Made by a program: the position numbers and the translations under genes. A DNA stretch of 64,000 bases. It comes from Melieria omissa (taxonomy: Eukaryota > Arthropoda > Insecta > Diptera > Ulidiidae). Every line of letters begins with the position of its first letter. Position 1 is the first letter of the stretch. The stretch is taken from NCBI GenBank assembly GCA_963971225.1, contig OZ020267.1, forward strand, positions 67,050,577-67,114,576, given 5' to 3'. This document shows positions 49,421 through 62,918 of the stretch, piece after piece. Under the pieces are notes generated by a model, which was not told the origin of the DNA, ran no database searches, and worked only from the letters and a program-made list of their open reading frames with translations.

Positions 49421-51058
49421 AGATATACAAAATTTAATATATAAATTTGTTCGTGTGTCAAATTTGTTGTCGCACGGTGTAACATGACGTGGCACATTCA
49501 ATTTCCGTTCGCTGCCAGTCTGCGACAACTCGAACAAATTCGCCAATTCGAATTCTCTAATGAAATATGAAAAGCGTATTTTCATATTATAACAACAACA
49601 ATAGCAAAAATATCAATAGCTGAAAAATTAAATTTTGCGCAATGACGCGTCTAATTGTGGTGTGCGCGTCATGCGGCTGTGATCAGTTGCTGCGGCCACT
49701 TTGTTGCCGCCGCTGACGATGATGTTGTCGATGCTGTTGCCGGCTACTGTCGGCGTACCGAATGTGCTGAAAGGCTAAATCACTTAAGAAATTATTATCC
49801 GCATTGTAACCAACACAGCGGCGGCCACAAATGCAACATGCCGCTCGCACACTCACACTCGCACCGACGCGATGCTGCGCTCAAATAAACAGTCGTCGCA
49901 CAGCACATGTGGCCTATAATTGAATTGAATGGAAATTGACGAATAAATTTTATTTATTGTATTTCTTGCATTTACTTGGGTTTTTGCATCAAAATTAAAA
50001 TTGTATTTCATTAGCGCGGCGTGTCGGCGCCCCGTTTGACGTCATGCTGTCAGTGTCTCTCGAAATCGGTCGGTCGGTCGTCTCGTCTCTCATCTCGCTA
50101 TACGCTTTTCGGTATATTTTCGCTTCGAGTTGAAACAAGTCGCAATTGAGTTGGTGCTAATGCGATACAGCGCCGTAAAATTGCCACTCAATTTCGGAAT
50201 TTTACAGGCGAACATGGCAACCATTTCTGGAGTACTTTTGCGAGTATGCGTGCGTTTTTCTTCACTTCACATTTGTTTAATATATTCAAACAGCTCAAAT
50301 AGTGCCCGAAAAACATTTAAAGCGGAAAATTCAGCAATAAGTAGATCAAAGCATGCGAACCCTATTAGTTCAGGCGCTTCAATTAGTTGCGCCATAAAAG
50401 CACCAAACCCAGTAGTTAGGCAAATTCGTGTTTTTCAATGGAATTTCAACTGTGTTACATAAAAAACTTGCATCAATAGAATAATATATTTTCATTGCAT
50501 ACTTCAAACAAAATCTGCTTTTATTGCGAGCAAGCAATCTAAAAATAATCAATTTCCCTTTTCTATCACTTTACTTGCAATGCCAACTTCGTTCTGCCTT
50601 TCGTCTAACCCACTTACAGTGTCATATTGCGACTTTGATGGCTTCGTTTTTTTCTGACACCAACACTTTGTCCTTGGGTTGTGTTTTCGATTTTGTAACA
50701 ACTACCTTGTCGTTTGCTAAACTTTCTAGTTGCCCTTCAATACGTTTTGTCTGCTTTTTGTGCAAATAAGAAGTTTAAATATCAACAACTACAAACAACG
50801 AGTTGTTAGATTTAATGGCAACCAATAAGAGTTTATTTTGCGGCATAGAAGCTTTGATTTGTCTTACTTTTTATACTGAAAATATTTAAATTGACTTGGT
50901 GCTGCATCTACTAAGGTTTTTTTAATATTGGCATTGATTCTTAGTTTTGTCTATTTTTAGTTAAAAATGTATTAAAAAGTATTTTTCTTAATTTTATTTT
51001 AAAAGTCAATTTTACTTCAACCACACACGTCTCTTCCCACCAGACATTTTTTGTTGCC
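49421..51058. other. Intron-like DNA, no gene seen
   Basis: No supportable coding region. Around 50030-50130 is a GC-richer stretch with repeated GGTC and CTCGT units that could be a promoter, but no convincing donor follows it. Confidence 0.45.
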
Positions 51059-51194
51059 GGCAATAAGAAAACGAGTCGCCCCCGGCAACAAATTGATCGC
51101 TGGTAATATCGCCAGCGTATCGATTTCGTATCACCAGTCGTTCTAAAACGTCCGCCGAAAGCAACTCGCCGTGGCGACTCGTTTTCTTATCGCC
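51059..51194. repeat. Long hairpin with 22-base arms
   Basis: The segment 51059-51080 (ggcaataagaaaacgagtcg then cc) is the reverse complement of 51173-51194 with one mismatch, enclosing about 92 bases. tcgttttcttatcgcc is repeated once more directly downstream (51203-51218). A further relative with ggcaataaatcg and gagtcgcc occurs at 51507-51530. Probably a foldback-type element of about 500 bp. Confidence 0.65.
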
Positions 51195-51218
51195 GTGACG
51201 TGTCGTTTTCTTATCGCC

Positions 51219-54200
51219 TGGACGATTCTTTTTCATATCTAAATACATCATATTGTTTGGGAAATTATCAGTTTATAAAATGTCAGTCAGTTTTGGTTGA
51301 GATGGAGTTTCATTTGCGTACAAATATTCAATGTTGCTCTCATTGTTTTGAGCTTGAATCAATGCTGTTATCAATGAACCGTCGACGAATGAATACAAAT
51401 TTTTTAAATGCGATCAATCTCCCTGAAATACAAAATATATCAATTCGATATTTCAAAGTCCTGAAAAACAACATGTTTTCGTGACATGTTGCTAATTTGT
51501 CACTGCGGCAATAAATCGTCGAGTCGCCAATTTGTTGCCACTGACGATTGTTGCCTATTTCTCGCATTTTGCTTGGTGGGTTGTTTATAAATACATAAGT
51601 ATGTATGTACATATGTCAATGTGTGGCATTTTTAATCAATTTATCGTCTCAGCTGTCGTTCTGCGGCTTTGTGCTGTTGCACTTGTAATCCTTTGGTCTT
51701 CTTCTTGTTCCTGTGGCTGTCTTTGTGCTCGGCTATCTTGGGTGCCTTTTTTTTGCAATTTATAAATAATTACACCTTGTCATTTCCACGCCACTGCCTT
51801 CAATTCAAATTGATACATACTAATGACCCGTGTGCAAAGACTGCACCCTCGCGCTTCCCTCAAGCAAGCATGAAGCATTTCTTACGAACTTGAGTGCTTA
51901 GCGCAAAAAAACAAGCGAAAATAATAAAGTCTGCACTGCACGCTGCTACTCATGCGACGTCTTTATTTTTATACCTGATTGAGCGCATAAACGTGCGCGC
52001 GGTGCGCAACGGCGGCTGGCGTGCAGCGGTCAGAGTTGGGCGCAGCTGCACAAAGCAACTCGCGGTCATTTGCCATTCAACAAATGCGTTTAAAATGAAA
52101 CGAAATTCATTTAGCATAAAATGGCATGTTTTTTCATTTGGCATAATTCATTATTATTATTATTGTTGTTGTTATTGTTATTGTTGTTGCTGATGCTTTA
52201 CACACTTGCCGTCTCGCTTTGGTCAAGCAAATGCAAAGAAAATACTTTCACTTTCATTTTGGTTTTGGTTTTTTGCCACTGTACTTTTTTTCTTTCATTT
52301 GTTCATTTTTGTTGTTTTATTTTTGTTTTTGTAATTCATTTCTTTGCGCATAAATATCAGTGAACCCAGTGCCAAGAAACAACCGCGTCGACAGCGCAGC
52401 AAACACGCCTGAAAGTATGCTGCCACCCTAATGTCAATGCCAACGCAACAAAAGCAAAAACAACAACAACAGCAGCAGCAGTCACTGTGCACAGCCACGA
52501 CACCGGCAGCAAAATTCGCAACGCTGTACGTGCAGTGTGGCTTTGTTTTTCTTGTGTTTGCGGTTAGTGGGCGGCGAGCGAATGGCGAATACTACGTCGA
52601 CGTCTTTTTTCAAATTAATCATACGTCAAAGTTGCTTTGGCTTATGCAGTTGCTGCTGTTGTTGTTGTTGCGAACAGCATGTGGTGTGCGTGTGCGTGTG
52701 CGAGTGTGGGGACACTTTTTAAAATAATGACGACCAACGCCAGCACCACAATTACGGTTGAAGGTCAAGTGACATATACGACGCTTTGTATTCTATCAAA
52801 GTGCGCCCCAGGGATCGGCCAAGCAGCGGCATGACGGTGGGGCGAGAAAGGATTTGCAGCGACAGCATTGAAGCACGCCAGGAGTTGATTATCCTTGCAA
52901 ACTGCTTTTGAGCGCTCTAACTGAACTTGGCGTTAATTAACCGTTTTGTTGTTGTTATTGTTAAAGTGCTCCACAGCGTGAACACTGCTGCCGGCGAGCA
53001 CTGACGCTGCAAAATATTAAAAGATTGAACCGGTGCGCTTCTATTTACCGATTCGCTGGTGTTGTCCTCCTTGGCTGCAGCTTTGTGCTGGCGAACATTG
53101 AATAATTTCAGCGGCTTACAGCAAAACAAAACACAAAACAACAGCATAAAGGAGCAAATGTTATTCATTGTGAGAAAGCAGCTAACACATTTATTACTCC
53201 CCCCCCCCTGCTGGCCGCTTCATTCGCTCACAAGTGTCTTACTTCTCATGACTCCCTCCTTGATTTGGCTATGTTAGCATGCGGCAACATTTGTAATTTC
53301 TCAACAAATCAATCATCCCAAAATAGCAACAATAAAAACAAAAAATATGTATATATGTATGTATATATAAGTACATAAATGAGTAGAAAAAAAAATCAAA
53401 ATAGACCTAGAAAATGAACACAACACAAAATGTAAAGTAAAATATAAAAATTACGTATACGCACCCAAGTACGTTTTTTACATACTTTCATATATTATGA
53501 GAATATATTTTGTTTTTTTTTCTTTTGCGTAATATTCTCTCGCGCTACGACAATACCTGCGCATTATAATGTATACAGTAATAAAACACAACAACAACAA
53601 TAACAACACTTGGCTGATTTGGAGCTGCGTGAAAATGCGTGTGTGTGTGTGTGTCTTTGTGTGCGTGTGCCTGCAGCTGCGCCGTGCAAGCAGGCAGTTA
53701 ATCTGCCGCTTTGTGTTTAAGACATTTGAAGTGTGTCGTTTATTATCATCACACGCCGTCCTGTCTGTCTGTCGTGTCTTTTGTTTCGTTGTTGGCGCAC
53801 TTTGCTGCGTGTCGCTCAGGTAGGCAGTCCTCGCTTACCTGGGCGCCAACGCGCGTTACAGCGGCGCACTTCAAGTGTTAACGCCCCAATACAATTTGAT
53901 TCCGATGCTGCTATCTTTAAGCGTGAATGACTAAAGCGAGCTATAATTTTCGGTGATTCCACTGCTGCTCTGGTTGTTGTTTGGGTGTATTTTTATTGCG
54001 CATAGCCTCTAATCCATTGTATAGTGTCACTTTTAATGAGCGCTTCAGGTTAACAAATGTAAATCAATGCAATTTACAACTTATTAGCAACAACAAGTCT
54101 CACACCTAATTAGCGTAATTCTAAATTTCAACTATGATTTTCCTACATTGCTTACGAAATTCCAAAGATATACTGAAAATTCCACAAAAATGTCTGCGTG

Positions 54201-54846
54201 TGCCAGCTAGTTGAGCAATCGTTTTTAGTCATTTCTCACCACTTTCACTAACCACTTTCTAACCACTAACACTCTGCGGTAATAATAAGTACTCCACTTT
54301 TACTTGGAACAAATGCATAATTGCACTCGTTTGTTTACTGTTGCCTTTTCTTTTTTGTATTTATCCTGGGACGCGCCACTTTCTGACTCAATATCCTTTT
54401 TAGTCCGTAACCAACTGTCGTTAACTTACAAACACCCAGTCACCGCCTGGCAGCATGGCACAGTGGTCGTTTTCGATGGTCTAACCAGTCCTTTCACTCT
54501 ACGTGGAGTAAGTTTCTTATGTACTTAATGAAACATTTTTTCAGTTTTTCTAGTTTTCCGGAGTCGAAATTCAAACATTCATGCGCGCTTACGGCAACCA
54601 ATGAATGACATTTGCATGGAAAGTGGTAGGTGGTCATGTCTACCCTTTTGTGATCATAGTTTGCCTACATTTCTGAACGTAATAACACTTTTGTGATTCT
54701 TCACATCTGTGAGAGATACGCTTTCTACTGGTGAAAACATTGATTCAGAAATATGGGCACAAAAGGAAATAAGACGCTGACACTAAGACAGTCATAATTT
54801 TGTTTCCTAAATGTCTCAGCCTGTCGTGCTGTCTGACCTCAATGAC
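51219..54846. other. Intron-like DNA, no gene seen
   Basis: TTA/TTG runs at 52151-52192, CAA/CAG runs near 52450-52480, GT runs near 53636-53655. No coding region supported. Confidence 0.5.
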
Positions 54847-55293
54847 TTAAGGCTTGATTACACGTAACGAGTCGAGTGACGATACATCAAAATGGTACTA
54901 GGCCGAAAGAATTGGGATAGCGAGCAAAAGCGACGAGTTGTTCAAACGTATTTCGACACGCGGCGAGTCAGTTCGGTTTTACAATGCACAAAATGAACTA
55001 AGCAACTCGCGCAATTAAACTCAACCGAGCGAAAAGTGGTGTGTGACGCATACCGCATGTCAGGAGCGATTCCGCATGTGACGAGCGATTGCGCGAATCG
55101 CTGCGAAAAGAGAAAAATATAACGGTAAAGTAGTGGTCGCTCGGCCTAGCAAACAAAATGTGATTCTAGTGGCCCTCTCGCCACTTTCATCGGTCACTGA
55201 CTCAATCAAGAACTCGCCTTACCGTTTAGACGAAACGAGTACTCGTTCGAGTTGCTGTCTTCTCACTACTCGTTACGTGTAATCAAGCCTTAA
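54847..55293. mobile_element. MITE with 22-bp perfect terminal repeats, TTAA flanks
   Basis: The element is 54851-55289 (439 bp). Both ends begin GGCTTGATTACACGTAACGA and are identical for 22 bases. TTAA flanks both sides (54847-54850 and 55290-55293). A TTAA duplication would point to piggyBac; a 3-base TTA/TAA duplication with G-rich ends would point to PIF/Harbinger, and I cannot separate these. The interior has scattered cgagt and gcgatt units and no open frame. The perfect ends suggest recent activity. Confidence 0.85.
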
Positions 55294-58211
55294 CAATGGC
55301 CCACTCAGCCTGTGTGCTTGCATAGTCGCCTCTTTCGAGATTTATAGCAGTGGACTTGGAGATTATGATTAAATTGAATTAATTCTTTAAAGTATTTGGA
55401 GTTATTCCTCATAATTAGAGGCGCCCCAATATTTTGTTCAATTTTTGTCTACACTCCCATACTAAACGATCCACTGTGTGAGTTTGTGAATTTACATTTT
55501 ACAATTAATTTCACTTCAACGAAAATGCCTGCTGACAAAACCAGATGCCTGTCTACTCCACTACTACTATTCGCTTCCTCACTCGCCACTCGTCCGGCGC
55601 TGTTTAAAACTACGACGCAGCACAACCGTCTCGCTTAAACCAGAACCTAACGCGTGCCGTCACTTGAAGGCAGGGAATGTGGCAAAGGCAGACATTAAAT
55701 TGATTTTACAGCCTGTGTGCTGCGCTCCTTTTGACAGGCAAGCAACTATTATAATATTTCTATACGCAACTCTTCCAATAGCGGCAACAAGAATTACACA
55801 AAAGCTTATTGCTACTCGGTATTGACTTCACTTCACTTGAGCGCGGCGGCTGTAATTTGGAATTTTTCTAAAGTTGGCACAGAACCAAAACATCCTTTAA
55901 GGCGCAATCTGCTTATTGTTGTTGCTGTTTTTTATGTCGCTGCTGTCAGCATTATTTTTGTTTTTTTTTCTCTTTTGCTTTTCTTTGCCTGCCAACGTAA
56001 CGTTTTCACTTTATGTTAAGCATTTTGGTGTCAGGGTTACCAGCTGTTTGTAATTTTGGCACAACTTGCAGTTGTGTTGACGCAAAAGTATGCGCCATCT
56101 GTGTGCGATGGTGTGTCTGTTTTTAGAAGAGCTGCAAACTTGTGTGTTTTGTATTTGGTTTTTATTTTCAGTCATCTTCAAAAGAAAAACAATTTTTATT
56201 TTAACTTTTTCAAAGCTGTTGCACATTTGCACATGCTGTCAAGAAGGTGTTAACGCCGATTTAAAGTCGTATCTAGTCGTCGCGTGCACTCAGGCGAACG
56301 ATCAATATTGGGCAATCATGGAGTTCGCAGACGCTCACCGCCCTCATGCAAACAGTGTTGCGGTGCAAGGACTATTTCTGTTTAATTGAATTGAAAGAAT
56401 GAAAGGCGATAATGGAATGAACAGCAGACACGTGTATGACTCACTGATTGAAGGAGCTAATGCGTCGCGACATGTGTGTTTGTGTGTCAAGTGAATTGAA
56501 TGTCGCTTACAAAAGCATAACACACACACACACTCACGACGTGCATTGTGTGTTAGCACTTTGAAAGTTATTCTTTTTCATTGTCGTTTCGGTTTCGAAC
56601 CAAAGACGGTTGCGTCTGTTTCAAGAATTATGAGACGTCACTTGAGAGTCCAAATTATCTATGAACGCGTCACTTCGAAATATGCGCAAAACGTCATAAC
56701 TTCTTTAAAACAAAAAAGCCCTCAGTAGCAAATAGTTATGGCCTTAATGGCCCACTAAGTCCGCTCCTCGAGGTCTACGATGTGAAGTGTCGTTTAATTT
56801 ATTGCTCCACTTGTTCTCACACTTTTCATTTCCCTCACTCACTATCTGCGCGAAATACCTGCGCAAGAGATTTCGCCAGTTAAAAATAAATTCTGACGAG
56901 TATTTTTACCCACCGTTTTCAGCACTGCACCCAATTGTATGCAGTGACGCCGTCAGCTGTCTTCCATTGAGCCCGCGATGACGTTAATTCCTCGTCAACG
57001 TCATCACCGTCAGCACCTTCAATTTTACTATAGTTATGGCCGGTTTTTTTGTATACTGACTTCTTTCGTGCTTCGTGTTTGCTGCAACGTGAACGTATGT
57101 TATTTTTTTGGTCAATTTACTATTCGTTGAGTCGTTCATTTCTTTTGTTTTGCGCCGGTGTTTGCCTGGTAGACTTCAATCAGCCGCGAGGCGAAGCGTG
57201 ATTCCCATTGATTGTTATTGTTGTCATCGTTGTGTTGGGGTTGTTGTAATGTGTTTGCTATCGACTAGCGCCAGCACTGTTCTGGCCGTATGACGCTGCG
57301 AATATCGGAGTGAAAATACAAAAGAAGAACTTGAACGTAATTGCCCGCACGTTGTTGTTGTTGCCGGTAGGTGCTGGTTAGTTGAAAGTTTGTCGTTTGG
57401 AGACTTGGCTAAATAATGAAATACGATATGGTGCTTTTCGTTTTTGTTCGGGCTGCATGGTCGCACAGCAATTTTAGATAAACAAGCGAGATATGCGGCG
57501 TAAAAACAGGATAAGGTAAACAGGATACACAATACTTGCCTCAAATGGCCGTAATTGGAATTGGCTGGTCAACTAGTTAGTAGGGAAAGTGTGTAGGGAT
57601 CGGTTGTCGCTTGTAACAAATTGTTTTCTTGTTGTTGTGGTTGCTGCTGCGGTTGTCGGTGTTGTACACGTTGTGAAGTTGTTAAAATTGCGCCATTTGG
57701 AGGCGAAATTTGCCTAATTACGTATTACGTGACAGAGGGCCACAAGATCGCAAACTTTTCGACGCAGCTCAGACTCGTGAGAAAATATTACACGATTCGC
57801 AGAGAGATAATAGCGTAAAAGAGAGGAATTGCTTTTAAGGTGTAAAGAGATATTGGATCGAGGTCTACGTGAGGAAAGATACCTAAGCTTGACATGAGAC
57901 ATGAGATTGGCATGGCTTAGAAGGAAGGGAACCTATTCGAATCGAATCAAATAGATTTCTTTAAGGACAAGAAAAGAATATAAAAAATATAAGAAAGGAA
58001 GGAGTTGAAATATTTGATGATTTATAGAAACCAAAGAAGAGATATAACATTAAACCTCTGGAGTTAGGACCAAAAAATGAAGTATAGAATGTTGTTTTTG
58101 TTATAGTTTTGGGAGTGTTTAGGAGGAGTTTTGCTTAGATTATGAAATATAGTACAACATACATGTAGGCGGCTTAGGTTTTCAGGGCTTCTTAGGTGTG
58201 TTGTACCAGAG

Positions 58212-58212
<1 letters not shown>
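55294..58212. other. Intron-like DNA, no gene seen
   Basis: No supportable gene. TTG/GTT runs near 57340-57365 and 57625-57665. Confidence 0.5.
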
Positions 58213-58426
<214 letters not shown>

Positions 58427-58879
58427 TATACGAAAAGAACAAAATAGTAAAGTTTGTTCACAATTTGTAAAGATAAGAGATTAAAGTAGGGTAATATAAG
58501 GGAATAGGGGGAGAAAGAAAATCCCGTATACAAGATTAGAAAATATGAATTACCAAAAGAATATATGGTAATTCATATGTAAGAATATGAATAAGAATCA
58601 GAATATAAAAAGACAAAGATTACTAGGAAATATTTTGAAAAGGATACAAGCATTGTAAACCCAACATAGTGGAAGAGAGTGCCAATAGGGCGTGAAGTAA
58701 AGAACTGTAAGCTTGATAGACACTTTGAAAAGTACATAATAACAACAACAACAATCACCATGACAACTTGTTTCACTCAACACCACCTCAGAGTTGACTG
58801 TCATTCAAAGAAATTCTTTCTGAAAAATGTGTTACAAAATCTGTATTTTAGCATACAACAATAACAATAACAACACAGT

Positions 58880-58985
58880 GAACTGGCCCAAAAGTGTAGC
58901 GCGCATATGCCCCAACAGGCATTCTCTGTCATTTGAACTGCTTTTTTTGTTTTTTGCTTGTGTTGCGACTTTTGCTCGCCAAAAG
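58880..58985 (+). promoter_or_regulatory. Possible alternative first exon of sarah
   Basis: A strong donor, aaaag followed by gtaagcag, lies at 58986, only 357 bases before the sarah acceptor at 59342, and the stretch before it has no better use. It could be a short proximal 5' UTR exon. The start is unknown. Confidence 0.3.
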
Positions 58986-59342
58986 GTAAGCAGAGAAAAG
59001 CGAACTGGAAGCCTGCACCGGCGTGTGAGGGTTATGTAGCAGCGTGTGTTTAGTTATGTGTGTGTGTGTTTGACGCCAAGCACACATGACGTAAGCGTTT
59101 ATGAATGTGTTATCTTCGCGCAACAAAAAAAGCAACAGCCACAGTAAAACACTTTAGTGATTATGGGAAAAAGTCGCACGTAGGCAGTGTACGTGCAGGA
59201 CACCTGATGAAATTTCAGCTTTAAGCAAGTGACTGATGGCTTTGCCTGTTTAAACGGACAGTTTTAAGTGCATAGCACTTGTTTATATTGTGTAAACCAT
59301 TACCGTTAGCAACATGTTTTAAGCGTTTTCTTCTCCTTTCAG

Positions 59343-59428
59343 TCAACTTCTTCATCCCTCAACACTGCTGCAGTCGTCAAAAGTACCGCCCGCTCCGCGC
59401 CTATACGCTCTACACACACCGAGCGGAG
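59343..59428 (+). other. sra: 5' UTR part of the sarah coding exon
   Basis: The acceptor ttctcctttcag ends at 59342. The exon then runs 86 bases to the ATG. The pyrimidine tract is good and the frame opens upstream of the ATG by chance only. Confidence 0.65.
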
Positions 59429-60244
59429 ATGTCTGCGTCACGCGCCAACACGCCACCTTCCGAGCCAAATCAGTCAGCGGCCACTAACAACAACTGCGCC
59501 GACGGTCACTCACAGCAGTCTGGCACCAATCACAACAACAATGCCAAACTGAAATCGGCACAAAACAGCGGCAGCATCGACAAACTATCACCCGATCAGG
59601 ATATATTCATCAATGCCGCCGACGGCCTGCCCAGCCAGCACCCGACGCTGCCCGACGGCGAGGTGGACAGCGAAACCGAGCCGGAAGTGGATCCGGACTC
59701 GTTCGACGACTTGCCCACATCGATCATTGTGACCAATATACACTCGGAGGTGTTCGCCACGCCGGCACTGAAGGAGCAAATGGAGGAGCTGTTTCGCAGC
59801 TTCAGCGATTCGGCCACTTTTCAGTGGCTGCGCAGCTTCCGGCGGTTGCGCGTCAACTACGACAACGCCATAGCGGCGGCCAATGCGCGCATCAAGCTGC
59901 ACCAGTACGAATTCAACAAGAAGACGGTGATCACTTGCTACTTTGCGCAGCCGGTCACACCGGTCACGAACAAGAATCTGCAGCCGCCGGCGCCCGTGAA
60001 GCAGTTCCTCATCTCGCCGCCTGCCTCGCCGCCGGCGGGCTGGGAACCGCGCGACGAAAACGAGCCGCTGGTCAATCACGATCTGCTGGCGGCGCTGGCC
60101 AGCCTCACGCCCGGCGAGTCGCACGAGCTGCACCCGCAGAGCGAGGACCAGCCGGGCATTATCGTGCACACGGCAATGCTGCCCGACGGTGCTGCGAGCG
60201 GCAAGCAGCCCATCGCGCACACCAAGTGCCCAGAGCGAGCGTAA
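59429..60244 (+). CDS. sra: Calcipressin / regulator of calcineurin (sarah)
   Basis: One uninterrupted coding exon of 271 residues. Calcipressins bind and modulate the phosphatase calcineurin in the cytoplasm; the Drosophila gene sarah (nebula) is needed for egg activation and completion of female meiosis and affects behaviour and learning. Residues 1-90 are Asn/Ser/Gln-rich and then acidic. An RRM-like domain starts near residue 97 (SIIVTNIHSEVF) and includes FRRLRVNYDNAIAAANARIKLH and TVITCYFAQPV. The SP-repeat signature LISPPASPP is at about 194-202, the phosphorylated calcineurin-docking motif of the family. A conserved HELHP...IIVHTAML stretch and a KCPERA end complete it. The start MSASRANT is the first ATG that fits after the acceptor. 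Conservation and length are normal; I see no damage. The gene is convergent with the SLC22 gene to the right. Confidence 0.96.
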   Translation: MSASRANTPPSEPNQSAATNNNCADGHSQQSGTNHNNNAKLKSAQNSGSIDKLSPDQDIFINAADGLPSQHPTLPDGEVDSETEPEVDPDSFDDLPTSIIVTNIHSEVFATPALKEQMEELFRSFSDSATFQWLRSFRRLRVNYDNAIAAANARIKLHQYEFNKKTVITCYFAQPVTPVTNKNLQPPAPVKQFLISPPASPPAGWEPRDENEPLVNHDLLAALASLTPGESHELHPQSEDQPGIIVHTAMLPDGAASGKQPIAHTKCPERA

Positions 60245-61661
60245 ACGCCGCCGACGGCCAGAGCTACAAGCACACACAGGAACGGCGAGGGAATTTGAAG
60301 CGCTGTGAGCGAGTGTCGACCAGAAATTGACGAACTAATTTAAGTCTGTGCTATGCAATGAACTGTGCTGCGGTGCGCGGCTGCCGGCCGCCGTCGGACA
60401 CGGGCGCCTTCGCGCCGGTGTCGCCAAGCGAATGCAGGCAAATGCGAAGCGAAAGTTTTTGAAACGCCCAAATGAGTTACAAAATATGAAATGAAGCATA
60501 AGAGTAAACTAATGTATTTATGATTATATTCTAAAGTGTATCGTACCTTCTGTACACCTGACCTATTGCGGCAAGCTGCATGGACTCCCACCCACTCCTG
60601 GCCCCGAACGCAGGCAAACAAATTCCGAATGTTTAGGTTATGTTTCGTGGGACGATTTAACTGAAGCGCACAACCGTCGACTGTAGCAGGCGGCAGCAGT
60701 GAAAACGAATTATTTTACTTTATTTGTGCTGTTCAAAACATTTCAAAGCAACTGAAAAGCAAGTGTGCGCACCCCGTTTCCCGGCGCTGATGCGCTATGC
60801 CTGTGAGTGAGTACTGTTTCACCGCTACTAACACCACAACCACCATCTCCACTACAACCGTAGGCGTCGTCAGGTGTTCAAATGTTTTGTGAACAAAACG
60901 AGCAACAACAATTTCAAACTATCTTTAAACATTTTATGCAAAACCCAAACTCGAAACACTGAATTAAGAAAGTAAATGAACAAAAGCAAAGAACTAAAAC
61001 TCTTTTAAAGAATATAATATATAACGCAAATACTATACATACACATAGTTATTTAAACGAAGCTGTAAATATTGTAACAAGCAGAGGAAACCAAACATTA
61101 ATGAAATTGATGAAAATGTGATTAATTTTTAGATATTGTATTGTAAACATTACATTAAGCTAAAATTGTTCCAATCGAAATGTCTCTGCATTACGTACGT
61201 ACATAGTTGTGTGCGAGAGATGCTGTAATTTCCAGGTGATGATCTTTCTACGTGTGGTTCGTAAATTATTCTACATGTTTTGCATTAGCTATAGCTGTAT
61301 TTAGTTAGCGGTTTATTTATGCAAAATTTTAACACTGTATGTAAATTTCAACAGAAAACGCAGCTGTACGTTTTAAATGCAAATTGAAATATCAAAAGTG
61401 AAAAGTGAAAATGAAAACCTACACCAAACCGAAGCTGCATTTAGCTTTGAATTCTATATACTGTAATGAGATGTAAAACCACAAATGAAATGCATAATAC
61501 TACATAGAGATGCCACAATTATAAAGAATTTACGATGTAAAACTGTATTATACATATTACCAATTATAACAAACATCTATATCCATTGTTATTCCTAACC
61601 AAAACTAAGCTAAACTTGAAATTAAAACTAAAGTGAAGTAAAAAAACTACAGTCCTAAGTT

Positions 61662-61667
61662 AATAAA
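61662..61667 (+). terminator. Polyadenylation signal of sarah
   Basis: AATAAA about 1.4 kb after the stop; another at 62052-62057. Long 3' UTRs of this size are common for this gene in flies. Confidence 0.5.
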
Positions 61668-62187
61668 GTCTAAACTAAACAACATTGACTTGTCTTTCAC
61701 CCTCGTCCTATCAATCATCACGCAAGTGAAACCCTATATCCGAATTGCACACAGCAATCCAACTGCATGAAAAATGTACTAAAAGCAAATTGTACTAAAT
61801 ATGCAAATGTACCTTGAACGAAACAAGAGCCAGCAATTTGCCGCTGTGCAAGCAAAAATACAGACAAATAGCGCAAAACCAAATATCGTTGCAGAATAAT
61901 AGACGAAATATGAAAATTGTCTTGAATGAAATTACACAAAAATATACATACACACACACAAAAAACACGCGCATACCTGTGCTGCTGTAATGCAAAGAAC
62001 GTTTATATGTATTGTATGTATATGTTGATATTTTTAAGCTAAACTCAAATTAATAAAAGAATCAAACTGATTTACTTCAAAAACGTACATATAAAAATAA
62101 ATACCAATGAATTGTGAATGTAGGCAAAGTGTTTTTGTGTTGTTTATTGCTAAATTGCAAATAATTAGATTGACGAATTAATTATTA

Positions 62188-62208
62188 GTGTGTGTGTGTG
62201 TGTGTGTG
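62188..62208. repeat. GT dinucleotide microsatellite
   Basis: Ten uninterrupted GT units. Confidence 0.9.
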
Positions 62209-62845
62209 ACTATTTTGTTGCAATTTGATAGCAGAAAGCTCAATAGGACAACAAGGATAACGTTGATGGATATTGTTGTGGCTGAACGGTTGCTGTTTTT
62301 AGTAGTTGCTGTTGGGTTGGACCACATGCCACAAATGGTTTTGGGTTCCAAAGATTGAAGGAAATGATTGTACGGGATCAGTCGTGCCTAGAACCAACTG
62401 TGTGTTTATAGTGTTTAGTGATTTCTTTACGACAGGCAGTAAAGTGAAAAGGAATTGAATGACCATTCTCACAATCTCACTAATACCTAACTCAATATCT
62501 TCTGTTGGACTTAACTGTAAGTAAGAAGACTAAATTTTCATTCTACCAGTTTGATAATTCAAAAATTTAGTACTTAACTACTTATTAATCGTAAAAATAT
62601 TTAACAAAACCATAATTTTAAATTTTAAAACAACATTTTTAATATATTTATGCAAAAAAGAAAACATTTCTCTTAAGTTAAGCAAGAACAATGGAATGTG
62701 TGTGCGGCTTAATTAAGCAATCCTTGCTCGCTCCTATAATTTACAACAAACATTTTATTGGTATAACATTGCAACAATAACGCTTGTCAATAATTTTTTA
62801 CTTAACATTTTAAAAGAATTACGAAAAATAACATGCAGGAGTATA

Positions 62846-62851
62846 TTTATT
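62846..62851 (-). terminator. Polyadenylation signal of the right SLC22 gene
   Basis: AATAAA on the minus strand, 68 bases after the stop codon at 62919-62921. Confidence 0.65.
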
Positions 62852-62918
62852 GCTCAACAATCATTATCTCTCTCTCTCTCTGTCTGTCTAAATTCTGCTC
62901 TATTACGTCTCTGCGCAT

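Larger units (their letters stand above)
60245..62845. other. 3' UTR of sarah and convergent intergenic DNA
   Basis: An AT-rich 3' UTR follows sarah to about 61690 if the signal at 61662 is used, or to about 62100 with later signals near 62052. The rest separates the two convergent genes and has only a GT repeat (62188-62208). Confidence 0.6.

Noticed and set aside
50040..50220. Alternative sarah promoter and exon
   Set aside because: An initiator-like tcagtgt and GGTC repeats exist, but spacing to a downstream promoter element is wrong and there is no clear donor.
59588..60277. 229-residue antisense frame opposite sarah
   Set aside because: A shadow of the GC-rich sarah coding exon; Arg-rich and without a domain.
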